A stretch of 64,000 bases of DNA from Calliphora vicina (GCF_958450345.1 NC_088780.1:115828226-115892225); one strand, 5' to 3'; numbered from the stretch's first letter, positions 24,040-36,190 are shown. The notes: a model not told the origin generated them from the letters alone. Made by a program: numbers and translations.

Positions 24040-24690
24040 TATGACGTTGCTCATAACTTTTTTTTTCAATTTGTATATTTTTAAGTTGCCTAATAAGAGT
24101 TATTCTAAAGAATATATTTTTTTCGTTGCTCATAACTCAAAAGAAGTTTCTTTCGCCACCTTGGTTGCATTTTATTAGTACATACATTGAATTTAACCTT
24201 CAACAAAATACGCAAAGCAGAAAATGTTATTTCAACAGAAAGCCGTTTAGCCGGCAGTGCGTAGACAATATGTACCAATTTATTTAAAAATTGCAAAAGT
24301 ATCCTTTTTCTCTTCCTAATATTGCAAGAAATCGGCTTCTACGTCCAGTCTCATAGGTTTAAAGCTCTCTATTTCAGCTATAGCTGCTAATAACTCTCGC
24401 GATGTATTGCCTTTGTCATCTTCAGAAGATAAATCCACTTCAAGTTCTCTAATTGATGTTCCGAACAACGATGACGTATTTAGATTCGTCGATTCGTCAA
24501 TCAGAAAATCGGATATTGGTTGAAGTGGAGATACTTCAGCTGAAGTTAAATCGAAAATAAAAGTTATGAGTAACGAAAAAAAATATTTATTATAAATAAC
24601 TCTTATTAGGCAACGCAAAAAAATATAAATCGGAAATAAAAGTTATGAGCAACGAAAAAAAATATTTATTATGAATAACACTTATTGAAA
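24040..24690 (-). mobile_element. hAT-like element relic with iterated subterminal repeats
   Basis: The margins carry multiple inverted copies of CGTTGCTCATAACT (near 24043 and 24122 on the left, 24570 and 24645 on the right) plus the inverted phrase TTGCCTAATAAGAGTTATT. Between them, minus-strand frame 24618-24316 reads through an acidic segment to EIESFKPMRLDVEADFLQY. This resembles the region of hAT transposases just before the C-terminal dimerisation domain, by recollection of the family only. It is short and lacks the catalytic core. Confidence 0.5.
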
Positions 24691-26639
24691 AGCAAAACTT
24701 ATTTTCATTGAGAACTATTATTTAAAGAAACAAAAATTTATTTTTACAATATAACAGTTATTGGTAAATTTTTTTAGATATTTCTTATAACAGTTATGTC
24801 TCTGTTTTGCATTTTAGTTGACGATACGTAATATAAAATTTACATACCATTTTATACAAATTTTAAAGAATTGTTAAAAACTAATGAAAAATATAGATCA
24901 TAGAAGTTATTTATAATAACAAATATTATCAAGATGTCGTTTGTAAAATATGACTTCCTTTATTGTTTGCTGGGATATTCATTGTTTTAGTCAATTAATT
25001 GAAGCTAATTAATTAAACTCGATCTTTTTCATCGCAAAGAATCGAAAAAAATACTCACTTTTAATTTTCGACAAACTTACAAATAAATGAATAGTTATGT
25101 TGTAAACATACTTTATTTTTAAACGTTTATTATAATTTTTATATACTTTTTTTTATTTTTAAGTACATTATCAATTATTGTTGTTGTTGTTGTTTTTCAA
25201 AAAATTCAACGTATAAAAAAATCATTACAAAAAAAATTATACATGATAAAATACTTTCTATATATATTTTTTTCTTTTAAATTTTTATTTTTCCATAGTT
25301 TTGTTTTATTAATTTTGCAATTATTTTGTTTATATTTTCATATTTTCGTTCAATTTACTCTGATGTTTTATGGTATGATTTTTCCGCATAAATCTATGCT
25401 ATAGTAGTATGTAGTAGTAGTTACTAACACGTGTACGTTAAAAATAAGTTTAAAATTAAATAGTTTTGTTTAAAAAGAAGGTTGATAAAAAGCAAAGCTT
25501 ATTTAATTTAAATAAAGTAGGGAAATAACTAAAATATTGTATAAAAAAAGTAATTTAAAGAGAAAACTTTATTAAATTAAAGCAAAATATGAATAAACTT
25601 AAACAATAAGTTCATTTAAAGGAATTATAATAATATTATTAAGACAGCAACAGAATAGGAGAAGGAAAGTAATGTTTAACACCCTGTATTTATTTATTTT
25701 TTATAATAGTATTTAATTTTTAATTTATTATTACACAAGAAGAGAGCAATCTTTCAATTAACTCTAAGAGTTTTTTTTATGTATGTATGTAGAGTTTTGT
25801 AGAGTATGGCTGCACAGCAGTTTGTGTCTTAGAAAGAGAAGAAGGAGCTTCTTTTGTATACCCTAGATAGTTTTTTTTGTGTGTTTAATTGTTTTTGTTT
25901 TGTCTCTGCGGGGAGAGGAAAGAGATTTAGTTTAACGAACATCAAAACTCTAAGCCTAAAATTTAGTTTTTAGTTTTAACGAATTTCTAAGAAATTCTTC
26001 TAAAGAAAAAACAGTAACTTCTATTTTATTAAGAAGATATTTTGCTTCTTAACTTTTGTTGTTTTTCGTTTTTGTTCTAAAGATAGCATGTATAGTATGT
26101 TTGTTTGTTTGTATGAATTTCTGTTTTCTAGGAAGGTGGCGAGAGGATTTGTGACAAGAAATATTTTTGATTTATCCAAAGTAAACATAAAACGGTTTAA
26201 TTTTGTTTAAAATTAATTCTTATAGAATTAATTGCAATTGGAAAATAATTTTAAAATTAAATTTTAAATTTGTTTATGTTTTAAATCCTGTATGCACGTA
26301 TGTATGTTTGTTTGTGTATGTATGTCGTTAGAATAAATATGCAATTTACATATAATTTCATTGTTATATTTACAAAATTAAACGATTTCCAACTGCAGCA
26401 ACAAGGATATAATAACCATCTAAACAAAAAAAGTAAATGAAAAATGTCAACAAACAAATTCATAGAATCAATAACTTTTGTTTAATACGAACCCCCCGCG
26501 CCTCCCTCCTCCTTAGCGCAAATCGTACGTATAGTATTTATGCGTGAAGTTAGATGAGTGTGTGATTGAATGAGATGTTATTGTGTTTCTGTGAAATTGA
26601 AAGAAGTTTTTAGTATGATTCTTCTCCTTCGACTCTGCC
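24691..26639 (-). other. Probable 3' UTR and flank of the zinc-finger gene
   Basis: About 1.95 kb of AT-rich sequence downstream of the zinc-finger stop codon. It includes a TTG run near 25180, microsatellite-like TATG repeats and several reverse-strand AATAAA-type signals. One end of repeat J (TTTTGCATTTTAGTTGACGA) sits at 24808-24827. No coding region is seen, and the true cleavage site cannot be chosen. Confidence 0.45.
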
Positions 26640-29600
26640 TCAGCCAGTATGAATACGTACATGATTTGTTAGTGTACTTTTTTGTCTAAATTGCTTAGGA
26701 CAATAGGAACAAGCATAGGGCTTCTCGCCCGTATGTATTTTCATATGATTATTTAGTGTGGACAATTGTCTGAAATGACTTTCGCATATTTTACATTTAT
26801 AGGGCTTTTCACCGGTATGGGTCTTCAAGTGATTTGTTAGTGTACTCTGCTGGGAGAAAGTCCGGCGGCAGACACTGCACATAAATGGACGATCAGGACA
26901 ACTGTTGCGTAAACAGTGGGGTACAATGCCTGTACTGGTGGTGATGTTGTGGTTGTTGTTGTTGTTCGCTGATGCAAACTGTTCCTTCGTGCTCAGAGTG
27001 CTAACGGTTGTATTGCTGTCTAGAAAGTGTAACAAGGGATGGTGTTCTACTTGTGGCTGAATTTGAAGGTGTCCTGAAGCGGTTGGTGTCACCATTATGG
27101 TAGCTGCTGCTAAAGGGATGTTATTACCACCAGCCTGATGATGGTGAGGATGATGATGATTCCCTACTTGCACCACTGATCCTCCTCCTCCTATTACTGG
27201 TTGTGTGTGTTGATGTTGTTGTCGTTGTTGGTGGTGGTGTTATGTTGATGGTTAGCGTGTAAAAATTCAAAATAAAGTTTTTTGTTAAGCGTAAATAATG
27301 TTCAATTTTACTTTTTTTCACTCAGTGGAACGGCGACAAAACAAGCGCCTCACCTGTGCCTGCTGTTGTAGAGTTGGTTGTTATGGTGGCCACTTGATTG
27401 GCATGTGTCTTCATGTGATTGTTAAGGGTGCTTTGTTGACGGAACGTCATGCAACAATAAGCACAAGCATAGGGCTTATCACCCGAATGTATCTTCTTAT
27501 GATTTGCCAATGTTGCCAGTTGACTAAATGACTTTTCGCATGTATCGCATTTATAAGGTTTTGGATCAATATGCGTACGTTCATGATTATGCAGGGTACT
27601 TAGTTGTGGGAAACGCTTTTGACAGATCTTACACTGGTACGGCTTGACCAGCTCATCGGCCTGCGGCGAATTGTAACTGCCTGTGTACAGGCTCTTCGTA
27701 ATGTTTTGTCTTTGCTGTGGCGTATACGTTACAATTGTACTTTGTCCTTGTTGCTGCTGTTGTTGTTGCATCTGCTGCTGATGTATTAATTGAGCCTGAG
27801 CAGCAGCTGCTGCTGCAGAATGTACAATCGACTTTGTGTGTCCCTTTCGTGAAGTACCCTGCGTCTGTTGCGTCTGATAGTTTAGTATTGAAGCTGGTGT
27901 TTGATTTGATTCTGCAAGTGAAGCAAAAACTAAAAAAAACAAGCAAGTGTTACTAATTTGTATAAATTAATTAGCATTCGATTGTTGTACAGTAAATGAA
28001 ATGAATGGTTTACTTTTAAGTCAAATTTAATTAGTAATTGTTGTAGTTCCATAAGCAGAAATAAACGTTTTTATTAAGAATTTAATTTTTAAAATTCCGT
28101 TAAAGAATCCTTTAGACAAAAAGTATGAACCAAATCCTTTATACAAAAGTATAAAGCTTTTGGTTCATGGTCCCATTAAAAGCATGGCCCACATTTTGTT
28201 TAATATTCTTATGTACAAAACACAACTAAGCAATTGTTCGGCAATACATTTTATGTTGAAATTGAAATTAAAAAATCCAAATTAATATTGAGAAAATGGA
28301 ATTTATAAATTTGATTTCAATTTCTTTAATGTTAGGAGACATTGCAGATAATGTTACAAAAACATGTTTTGCACTAATTATAGTTATTTTTAAAGATGTA
28401 AGAACAATGTTCACCATGTCTAGGTTACTTTTTTGAACATCTTTATCGAAAATAGAATATAATGTGGCTTAAATAAGGACAATATCAATTTAAAAATGTA
28501 ATTAACTGGATATGGTTTTGTTAGAAGAATTCATATAATTTTTTAAAATTATATCTCTCGCATATTGGGAGATAGATGAAAACTCATGATCAAGACAATT
28601 TTCATAGCTTATAGTGAGTGAATAAATATTAATTATAATTTTAATGTAAATTTGTGTTATTTGGTGCTTAATATACATCAAAATGTTTTAAAAGTTTATT
28701 GCATAAAAACAATTCATTGAAATTTAGAGATAAACATATTTCGATTTTAATTTTTGAGAGAAAGATTCGTAATAATACTTGCAATGAAAAATAGACTTGA
28801 TAACGAAATTATAGAACTTTTGTATGCAGTTTCATTTTAATTTTAAATACTAAAGTCGAATATTGTTAAATTTTTAAACTTCAGTTCAAAGGAAATACGG
28901 TAAATTTTAATAGCTTGAATTAAGAATTATTCCCAAACAAAATACAAATAAGTTCAAAGTGTAAAATTGTGTTAATACTTTCAGGCTTTAAACTTTCGAT
29001 TTGGAGTATTAAAAACATCTCATTATTGGCTTTTTTGGAATTGAATTACGAAGGAACCTGTTTTAAAGAAAATTTAGCAAACACCAAAAAATAGTTTTGT
29101 TTTAATGGAATATTCATGTGAAAACCACAAATGTATATAATTTTTTATTTATTTTTTTTAAAAAAAAATGTGAAAAATCTAAAATCTACAGTATTTGTTG
29201 TACCAATTATAAATTATCGATCAAACGATCCAAAGAACACTAAAAACAAATAACTTAAGACTAAAAATTGTGTTTAAGTATAACACAGTACAACACATGA
29301 TTTTGGGACTCAATTCTGACAATTGCACGTGAAAGTAGCCCCAAAAATAAGAACTTCTGCATCATTAGTTTTGTCAAGTTGGCTGCCGTAATAATTTAAT
29401 GACCATACGAATTTGTTTTCCTCAAGGTGGATTTTTATCACTTTTTCTATATTTTAGCACGGTTATATCTCGTATACCGTACGGAATATCTCTTTTGTGG
29501 CTGAAGCAAAGTTGTAGATATTGAATAGTAGGAAAAAAGTACGGAACATACCTACCCGAAAAAGGTGCACCCAGTGCCTTAAAAATCGCAAAAATGCCCA

Positions 29601-31567
29601 TTTTTTAACCAATTTTTCACCTTTTTTGCTCAATAACTGGATTACAAATCCAATTATGGACCGATCACCATGAAATTAGGTCATGTGATTTGTAACTATA
29701 TGAAAGTTATTAATCATGAATTTTGTATGTATACCATCATTTTTAACAGATTTATTCACTTTAAAGTGATTTTCGGAAGCGGGTCTTATATGGGAGCTAT
29801 GAATAATTATTGACCGATCATAATAAAATTTTTTGACATGAATTTTATATATATAAAACTTATTTTGAGCGAAATTTGTGTAGATACATATATAAATTAA
29901 ACATTTATGACCGATAAAGTCCAATTTCGGGAGGGCATTTGTATGGGGGCTAAGTGAAATAATGAACTGATTTCAGCCAATTTCAACAGGCTTCATCCTT
30001 GTGCCGAACAAATTATATGTACCAAATTCTTTTATGATCGGTCCATAATTTGTCATAGCTCCCATATAAGACCCGCTTCCGAAAATCACTTTAAAGTGAA
30101 TAAATCTGTTAAAAATGATGGTATACATACAAAAGTCATGATAAATAACTTTCATATAGACACAAATCACACGACCTAATTTCATGGTGATCGGTTCATA
30201 ATTGGATTTGTAATCCAGTTATTGAGCAAAAAAGGTGAAAAATTGGTTAAAAAATTGGCATTTTTGCGATTTTTAAGGCACTGGGTGCACCTTTTTTGGG
30301 TCGGTATGTTCCGTACTTTTTTTCTACTATTCAATATCTACAACTTTGCTTCAGCCACAAAAGAGATATTCCGTACGGTATACGAGATATAACCGTGCTA
30401 AAATATAGAAAAAGTGATAAAAATCCACCTTGAGGAAAAAAAATTCGTATGGTCATTAAATTATTATGGCAGCCAACTTGACAAAACTAATGACGCAGAA
30501 GTTCTTATTCTTGGGGCTACTTTCACGTGCAATTGTCAGAATTGAGTCCCAAAGCAATGAACTGAAAAATGTTGTACTGTGTAATTATAGAATGTTGATT
30601 TGTACATTGAAAGAATGTTATCCATTTCGAAGCGATCATAAGAACTTATAGCATAAAAAAATAAAAATGTTTTTGTGATAAAAAAATGGAACAATGTTAA
30701 TTGTGTATAATTAATTTAAGAAAATGTTATATGATTTGATGCAAATAGTTTAATGAAATAATTTTAACAAGCCAAAATAAAATAAATGTCAATACAAGAT
30801 TATTACAAACAAATATAAAATAATAACCATTCATTTCATTTAATCGGATGAGGTAGAAGAAGAAGCAAGAACATCAACAACAACCATCAGTTCAATAGAC
30901 TTTTACTCACCCTTATGCGTTTTAATATGATTTATCAATGTCGATTGTTGTCGAAAGTCCTTAGAACATATATTGCATTTGAATGGTTTCTCGCCAGTGT
31001 GAATCTTGACATGATTCGTGAGTGTCGATATTTGGCGAAAGGCCTTGTCGCAGTGTTTACACTTGTAGGGTCTTTCGTCGGTGTGTATCTTCATGTGGTT
31101 TCGCAGTGTGGTTAATTGGCGAAATTTGTTTTTACAAATGTGGCACTGTTTCTTTTTGCGTGGATCATCAATTATTGGATCGGGCATCTCTTCGGGCATT
31201 TCGATTTTAGTCACTGGCATCGGCGTGATAGGTGCAGGATTATTATTTAGCGATGAGGAAGCTGCCGCCGTTGTTGAAATGTCCAGTAAATGAACCAATG
31301 GATGTTGTGGATGTAGCATGGCTTGATGTGTGGGATGTTGTATGGCTTGTACCGCTGTTAATTGATGCAGCGTAAAGGGTGTTTGCTGCAGTCCAGCTGC
31401 AGATATTGTTGTCTGTTGTTGACCCGAAGACGTCACCCCGTGGGAAGTGGAAATTTGTGCCGGTGCATAATGTTGATAGTTGACCATGGCGGCCGCACTT
31501 ACGGCTGTAGCATGATTGAGATGCATCTTGCATGAGGTATTATGCGATTCGCCCCTACTATTCGAGT
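26640..31567 (-). CDS. Nine-finger C2H2 zinc-finger transcription factor (Aef1/datilografo-like)
   Basis: Minus-strand exons: about 31567-30911 (donor AAGG|GTGAGT), 27911-27354 (acceptor CACTTGCAG, donor ACAG|GTGAGG) and about 27190-26640 (TGA stop). From the ATG at 31526 they join in phase to about 574 residues. Each exon encodes three C-x2-C-x12-H-x3-H fingers, roughly residues 128-204, 299-375 and 496-572. Finger helices read RQLTTLRNH, RQISTLTNH and RQQSTLNNH, with TGEKP-type linkers, so it is very likely a sequence-specific DNA-binding regulator in the nucleus. Spacers are Gln/Ala/His-rich, including poly-Ala and poly-Gln in exon 2. The frame is open 5' of the ATG to the acceptor near 31568, so earlier exons may add residues. 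The helix pattern recalls Drosophila Aef1 (four fingers) and datilografo; I cannot say which, if either, is the orthologue. Exon 3 has three in-phase acceptor choices and exon 2 has two. Confidence 0.85.
27912..29283 (-). other. Zinc-finger gene intron 1, distal part
   Basis: AT-rich intron sequence without coding frames or repeats with clear ends. A second in-phase acceptor TTTTTTTTAG lies 18 bases before the favoured CACTTGCAG and would add six residues. Confidence 0.6.
29284..30581. mobile_element. 1.3-kb near-palindromic (fold-back) element in the zinc-finger intron
   Basis: The left arm (29284 to about 29830) and right arm (about 30030 to 30581) are inverted copies for roughly 550 bp with few differences, around a 200-bp centre. 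Tips are CACAGTACAACA and TGTTGTACTGTG. TAA flanks both sides (29281-29283, 30582-30584), compatible with a 3-bp target duplication. Both arms include repeat C sequence. The frames at 29676-30185 and 30466-30651 are arm sequence, not genes. Transcribed within the intron, it would fold into a very long hairpin. Confidence 0.85.
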
Positions 31568-31688
31568 CTAGTACAAATTAACGCAAATCTGTCCCAATTG
31601 GACTGTACTAATTAAGAAAAACTTTAAAAACATCTCAAATTAATACCATTTTTATTTACAAACTTATCGAGAAAGTGGACAAACTTAC

Positions 31689-31800
31689 CCCTTTTCACTT
31701 TGCTGGCTGTAACGAGTGAATGTGTCTTGTTTTCGTTATTATTGCCACTGTGGCAACGTGTGTGTTTGCTTTTCTTCTTCCAATAGAGATAGTTTTGTCT
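31689..31800 (-). CDS. Possible upstream exon of the zinc-finger gene
   Basis: A strong donor AAGGG|GTAAGT ends here at 31689. The frame that would splice in phase to the open 5' part of the first finger exon (acceptor GTACTAG, 31568) reads NYLYWKKKSKHTRCHSGNNN then ENKTHSLVTASKVKR before joining DSNSRGESHNTSCK. A possible acceptor CACAG lies near 31800. The intron would be about 120 bp. No start codon is present, so a further exon would be needed; alternatively this is 5' UTR. Confidence 0.35.
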
Positions 31801-33140
31801 GTGATTTCACGTTTTTTTCTTTTGCTCACATTTCACTTTATTTTCATCATGTTTTCACTTTATTTGCAACTTTAACTTTATTTATTATCGAAAATCAATA
31901 AATTTCCCAAGTTTTTATGCATTTATTTGTTATTTTTCATTAAATAATTTTCTTTTCTCAAGGATTTTAGTTGGTTAAAAAAAATTTTCAGGAAAAGAAA
32001 ACAAACAGCTGGGTTGGTCAATTTGTCAAGTTTTTAAAAACAACATTGTAGGGTTGCATTTAGAAAAAAAGCGTGGTTTTACAATGTTGCATTTAATAGG
32101 AGCAGATTGTCAGAGTTGTTTTTTCGTGATTACATCAAATTTCAAAGGTATAAAATAGGAACTGCTACTGGGCAAATCGTTTTCAAGATTGGCTACATAT
32201 TCTAAGCATTTAAAAAGTAAAGATTTTTGCTGTTATTTCGCTAACGGTATTTTAAAGATTATGGTAATTTATGTTTAACATATGTAAATGCACAAACATT
32301 AAAAATAAGATGGTGTTACATTTTAAATTCTATAGACTGCAATTCTCGTACTGGCGCTCATTACAATTAACTCAATTATTGATATAAAATCATTTGTATA
32401 TTTATAAAACAAAATTATTTATACAATAACGGTAACGATACTTAATCGCATCTCTCGAAAATGACATGCGTATTTTTTCGAATAAGGACAAATGGATAAA
32501 AGAAAATGTCAAAAATAAAAAAAATTAATTTCTCAAATATACACAAATAATATTTGTAAAAAATATTATTCTTATAAAAAATTAATTTAAAAACATAATT
32601 TACAGTTTCAATAATAAAGTAAATTTTAATTTTTTGAAGAGAAAATTTGTGATGTATATGGAAAACAAGAACTGAAAATAGATGTGTAAACCTAGTGGTC
32701 AAGACGTTAATACGCCCCTTTGGTAGTAGTTTTGGATCAAATCAAGATCCCAGTAACAGTTTATTTTTTTATAATTTTTTTTGTGTTAATATTCATATTT
32801 TCTGCTGGGCGAAGGGACATTATACTCTGAGGTGTATCGAACACCGCATGCTCAACAACAAAACAGCATGCAAAATTTTCTTCTCCTTAACCCGACATTA
32901 CCTCTGGCATCTACAAACACAAGAGACTTGCGCAACTAATTTACCTAGTGTGATAGGTGTCTAATAATCAGTAACATGCTATATTATACCCATAATTTTT
33001 TTTTATTTAATATATTAATTTCAATTTATTTAAATTATTAATTTCATAATGGTCAGATTATTTTCCAAATATATGAGAAATTTACTATTATATATTTACT
33101 TTAAATTCCTATAACTCTTAAACTATGAGAGAGCGGACAA
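31801..33140. other. Intergenic stretch, no gene seen
   Basis: AT-rich. Words like CTAACGGTATTTTAAAGATT at 32240 and AATAACGGTAACGATACTTA at 32425 suggest debris of repeat E. The frames at 32442-32702 and 32695-32964 are low-complexity or unrecognised. Confidence 0.4.
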
Positions 33141-33144
33141 AAAC

Positions 33145-33945
33145 TAGACTACAAGTAGCAGTAGCAACGAAAAAACACAAGTATGTAGTCTAGTTAAAAA
33201 AATAATAAAAACTCGGAGTCAATAATTACTACTACTACTGCTACCTTCACAAAGAAAAATTTAAAAGTATCAGAGTAATTTATTTTCTATTGCTACCTTA
33301 AAAATTAAAAGTTTTGATGAAGCAGTCATTAATTTTTTTATTAATTCTGCTACTTTTAAAATTTAGTAGTAATAGAATTAGCAGTTGAGGTAGTAGAAGA
33401 AGTAGCAGTTGAAGTAGCAGCTAAGTAGCAGTGAGGTAGCAATAAAATAAGTCAAAAATAGAAATCTTTAGCCAAAAAAGTATATTATGTGTTGTTGTTG
33501 TGAATGTATATTTGTGTAAGTTGGTCGTGTTGTAAACAAAAGTTCGGCTTTTTTTATACACACAGAAAACACGATCTTTCTGTTAGCAACACGAACATCT
33601 GAGACGAATAAAAACGAATAATTCTTTCAAACTCTCTCAAAACTGAAGATTTTCTTTTTTGACTACTTTTATTGTTACCTTAACTGCTGCATCAACTGCT
33701 ACTTTACTGCTACCTTAAAAATTAAAACTCGATATAGAGCAGTAGCAATGATTTGTATTTTTATGCTACTACTCCATTTACAATTCATGTTCTTTTACTA
33801 CTGCTCTGTTAAGAGTTTTATATTTTGAAGGTAGCAGTAGTTTTAAAAAAACGAGAAAACGAAAAAAGAAAAATGCAACTGCTACCTCTACATACACTTT
33901 TTTGAAGCAGTAGTTGTAGCAACAGTTAAAAATTTGTTAGTTATC
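33145..33945. repeat. Degenerate TAGCAGT / ACTGCTA tract
   Basis: About 800 bp in which AGTAGCAGT-type words and their complements (ACTGCTACC) recur on both strands, for example near 33153, 33234, 33290, 33400, 33712, 33832 and 33905. They are separated by unrelated AT-rich sequence. GTAGTCTAGTT near 33184 mirrors AACTAGACTAC at 33139. It has no coding frame; it may be an old element built from inverted short repeats. Confidence 0.55.
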
Positions 33946-34221
33946 GTAGCTTTTTAAACACTGGTTTCATGTAGCCGTGTAGCCTGCTGTCTTCAATGTG
34001 TTTAATGATGGAGTATAAAGTTGAACAATATGGCAGCATTAACATAATTGACATTTGTGTGTTATGGTTTTTTCTGGTTGGTAAAGTAAATATTTATTGG
34101 TAAATTGTACTTTAATAAATTATCCAAGACGGCGTCCCTACTCCTTTCCAGAGTTCAAATAACCAAACAATTTTTTAAAAATTACGAATTACAGCGACGA
34201 GGAGTTGTACAATTAATAAAT

Positions 34222-36190
34222 ATGAGTGAAGAAAAACCAATATCGTCAAAAAATAAAAACAAAGAAAGTCTCGCCGAGCGAGAGAAAGAAGAAACAGGTA
34301 AGTGAAAAGACACGCTTTTAGCGACTGACGGGCGGACATAGCTAGATCGTCTTAAAATCTTATGAAGACCCAGAAGTATGACTTTATACATTAGGTTAAC
34401 GAACAGCTTTATATTATTTAAAATACACTAAAATCGTTGTTGTTAAAAAGTGAACTAGACGAGCTACCTAGTTCATTTTTGAACTATGAACTAAAGTTTA
34501 GTTCACTAAACTTTAGTTAAACTTAGTTACTAAACTGAGCGGTCATTGAATTGAACTATTAAGCACAAATCGAGTTGGAAGTACACGGACGCTATTTGTG
34601 CTATTGAATCGATAATAAGAGTGGAATATGACAATGTACGAAGAACTAAGAGCATTGGGTATGGGCGGCTGTTTCCGTTGATACGGAAATCGCCTTGGTT
34701 TTCGAATCTTATCCGGGCATAATTTTCGTGGTGAAACACTTGCCAAGATGAATATTCTTCAATCAAATCTTGTGGAGTCTGTGATGAAATTGAGGACATA
34801 TCGCATACATATATATTTTTTATGCATTACCAATGATAAATTTGCCTTTATTACTTGATTACAACTAGTTGGAAGGTTTTCTAGAGGACGGCACGTTTGA
34901 GCTTATTTTCATACCTATTAACTGAATTTATTAAATCCATTGTGTCAAACTGTAACGAAATTTTTAAAATTCTTAATATAAATTTTTATATCAATTTATT
35001 TTCAGATGACAATGCTATGGAAGTCATCAGGAAATTTTTTTCTCAAAAACTTAATTTAGTTACAACTTTGGATGAAGAAGATGATGGTACAAAAAAGGTT
35101 TGTATTAACGAAATTAAAAAACGAATATATGTATCTAACAATAATTTTTATATTAGATAATTGAAAATCTAACATTTGAGGGCTTGTGTGACCACTGGAA
35201 GTCCAAAGGTTTCAAAAATATTATAACCATGGTTGGTGCTGGTATATCAACATGTAAGTACATATTTCATTTAGATTTTCAAATTAAATTTTTAATTTTC
35301 ATCTTCTTTTAGCGGCTGGTATTCCCGATTTCCGATCACCTGGCTCTGGCTTATATGATAATTTGCAAAAATATAATTTACCACATCCTTCGGCCATTTT
35401 CGAAATGGACTATTTTGAAGATAATCCACAGCCATTCTTTGCTTTGGCTAAAGAACTTTATCCCGGTTCTTTCAATCCCACTCCATCACACTATTTTGTA
35501 AGACTTCTTCAGGATAAAGGATTGCTGTTACGCCATTATACCCAAAATATTGACACACTTGAAAGAATTGCTGGTTTACCTGATGATAAACTGATAGAGG
35601 CTCATGGCACATTCTTTACCAATCATTGTTTGGGTTGTCGTAAACTTTACTCCATGGAATGGATGAAAGATCAAATCTTTTCGGACAATGTACCCACTTG
35701 TACAGATTGCAATGCTGTAGTTAAACCTGACATTGTATTCTTTGGTGAAAATCTGCCAGAGAAATTTTATACACTACCAGCCAAAGATTTTAATAAATGC
35801 GATCTGCTCATCATAATGGGTACTTCATTGGAGGTGCAACCTTTTGCTTCCCTTATTGATCGCGCAAACACAAAGTGTGTACGTTTATTAATCAATCGCA
35901 CTAAAGTTGGTAATGATTTTGGTGGTATGAGCTCTTGGTTTATGAGTGGTCCGGGACTAATGTTTGATAATCCCAAAAATACCCGCGATATCGCTTACAT
36001 TGGTGACTGTGATGATGGCTGCTTGGCTTTGGCAGAAGCTTTAGGTTGGAAGGACGAATTGAATGAGTTAATTAAAAGTGAACATGAACGTTTAGATAAA
36101 GAAAATCCAAAGGATAAAAAAAATATTTCGAAAAACTCAAGTGAGGATGACGATAAAATAAAAGAAGAAGCTAGAAAACTGGATTCATAA
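34222..36190 (+). CDS. Sirt2: SIRT2-type NAD-dependent protein deacylase
   Basis: Exons 34222-34297, 35006-35097, 35157-35253 and 35313-36190 join in phase at GT/AG sites to 380 codons plus stop. The NAD-binding loop reads GAGISTSAGIPDFRSP (about 83-98). Catalytic-pocket motif QNID is at 166-169 and the general-base histidine is in EAHGTF (His186). Four zinc cysteines are at about 194, 197, 218 and 221, and substrate/NAD motifs VKPDIVFFGE and GTSLEVQPFA follow. All key residues are intact and the length suits SIRT2 (human form about 390 aa). SIRT2 enzymes remove acetyl groups from lysines of tubulin, histones and metabolic proteins, mostly in the cytoplasm; this role is inferred from the family. 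The charged C-terminal tail (after about 340) is typically variable. The ATG at 34222 was chosen for family length. An in-frame ATG at 34105 would add 39 basic, hydrophobic residues, possibly a targeting peptide in a second form. Confidence 0.95.
34298..35005 (+). other. Sirt2 intron 1 with repeat debris
   Basis: Contains a short fragment of a common fly repeat (GGCGGACATAGCTAGATCGT, about 34315-34400). A self-complementary patch built from AACTAAAGTTTAGTT lies around 34490-34520. The minus-strand frames at 34530-34799 are not supported as genes. Confidence 0.6.

Noticed and set aside
27298..27956. Plus-strand and alternate-frame open frames over the zinc-finger exons
   Set aside because: They are shadows of the minus-strand finger exons.
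29676..30185. Minus-strand open frames with FGSGSYMGAMTNYGPI-type sequence
   Set aside because: The same peptide-like string appears wherever repeat C occurs, in either orientation and broken frames. It is translated repeat DNA.
34530..34799. Overlapping minus-strand frames in Sirt2 intron 1
   Set aside because: They lie in an intron next to self-complementary repeat debris. No domain could be recognised.
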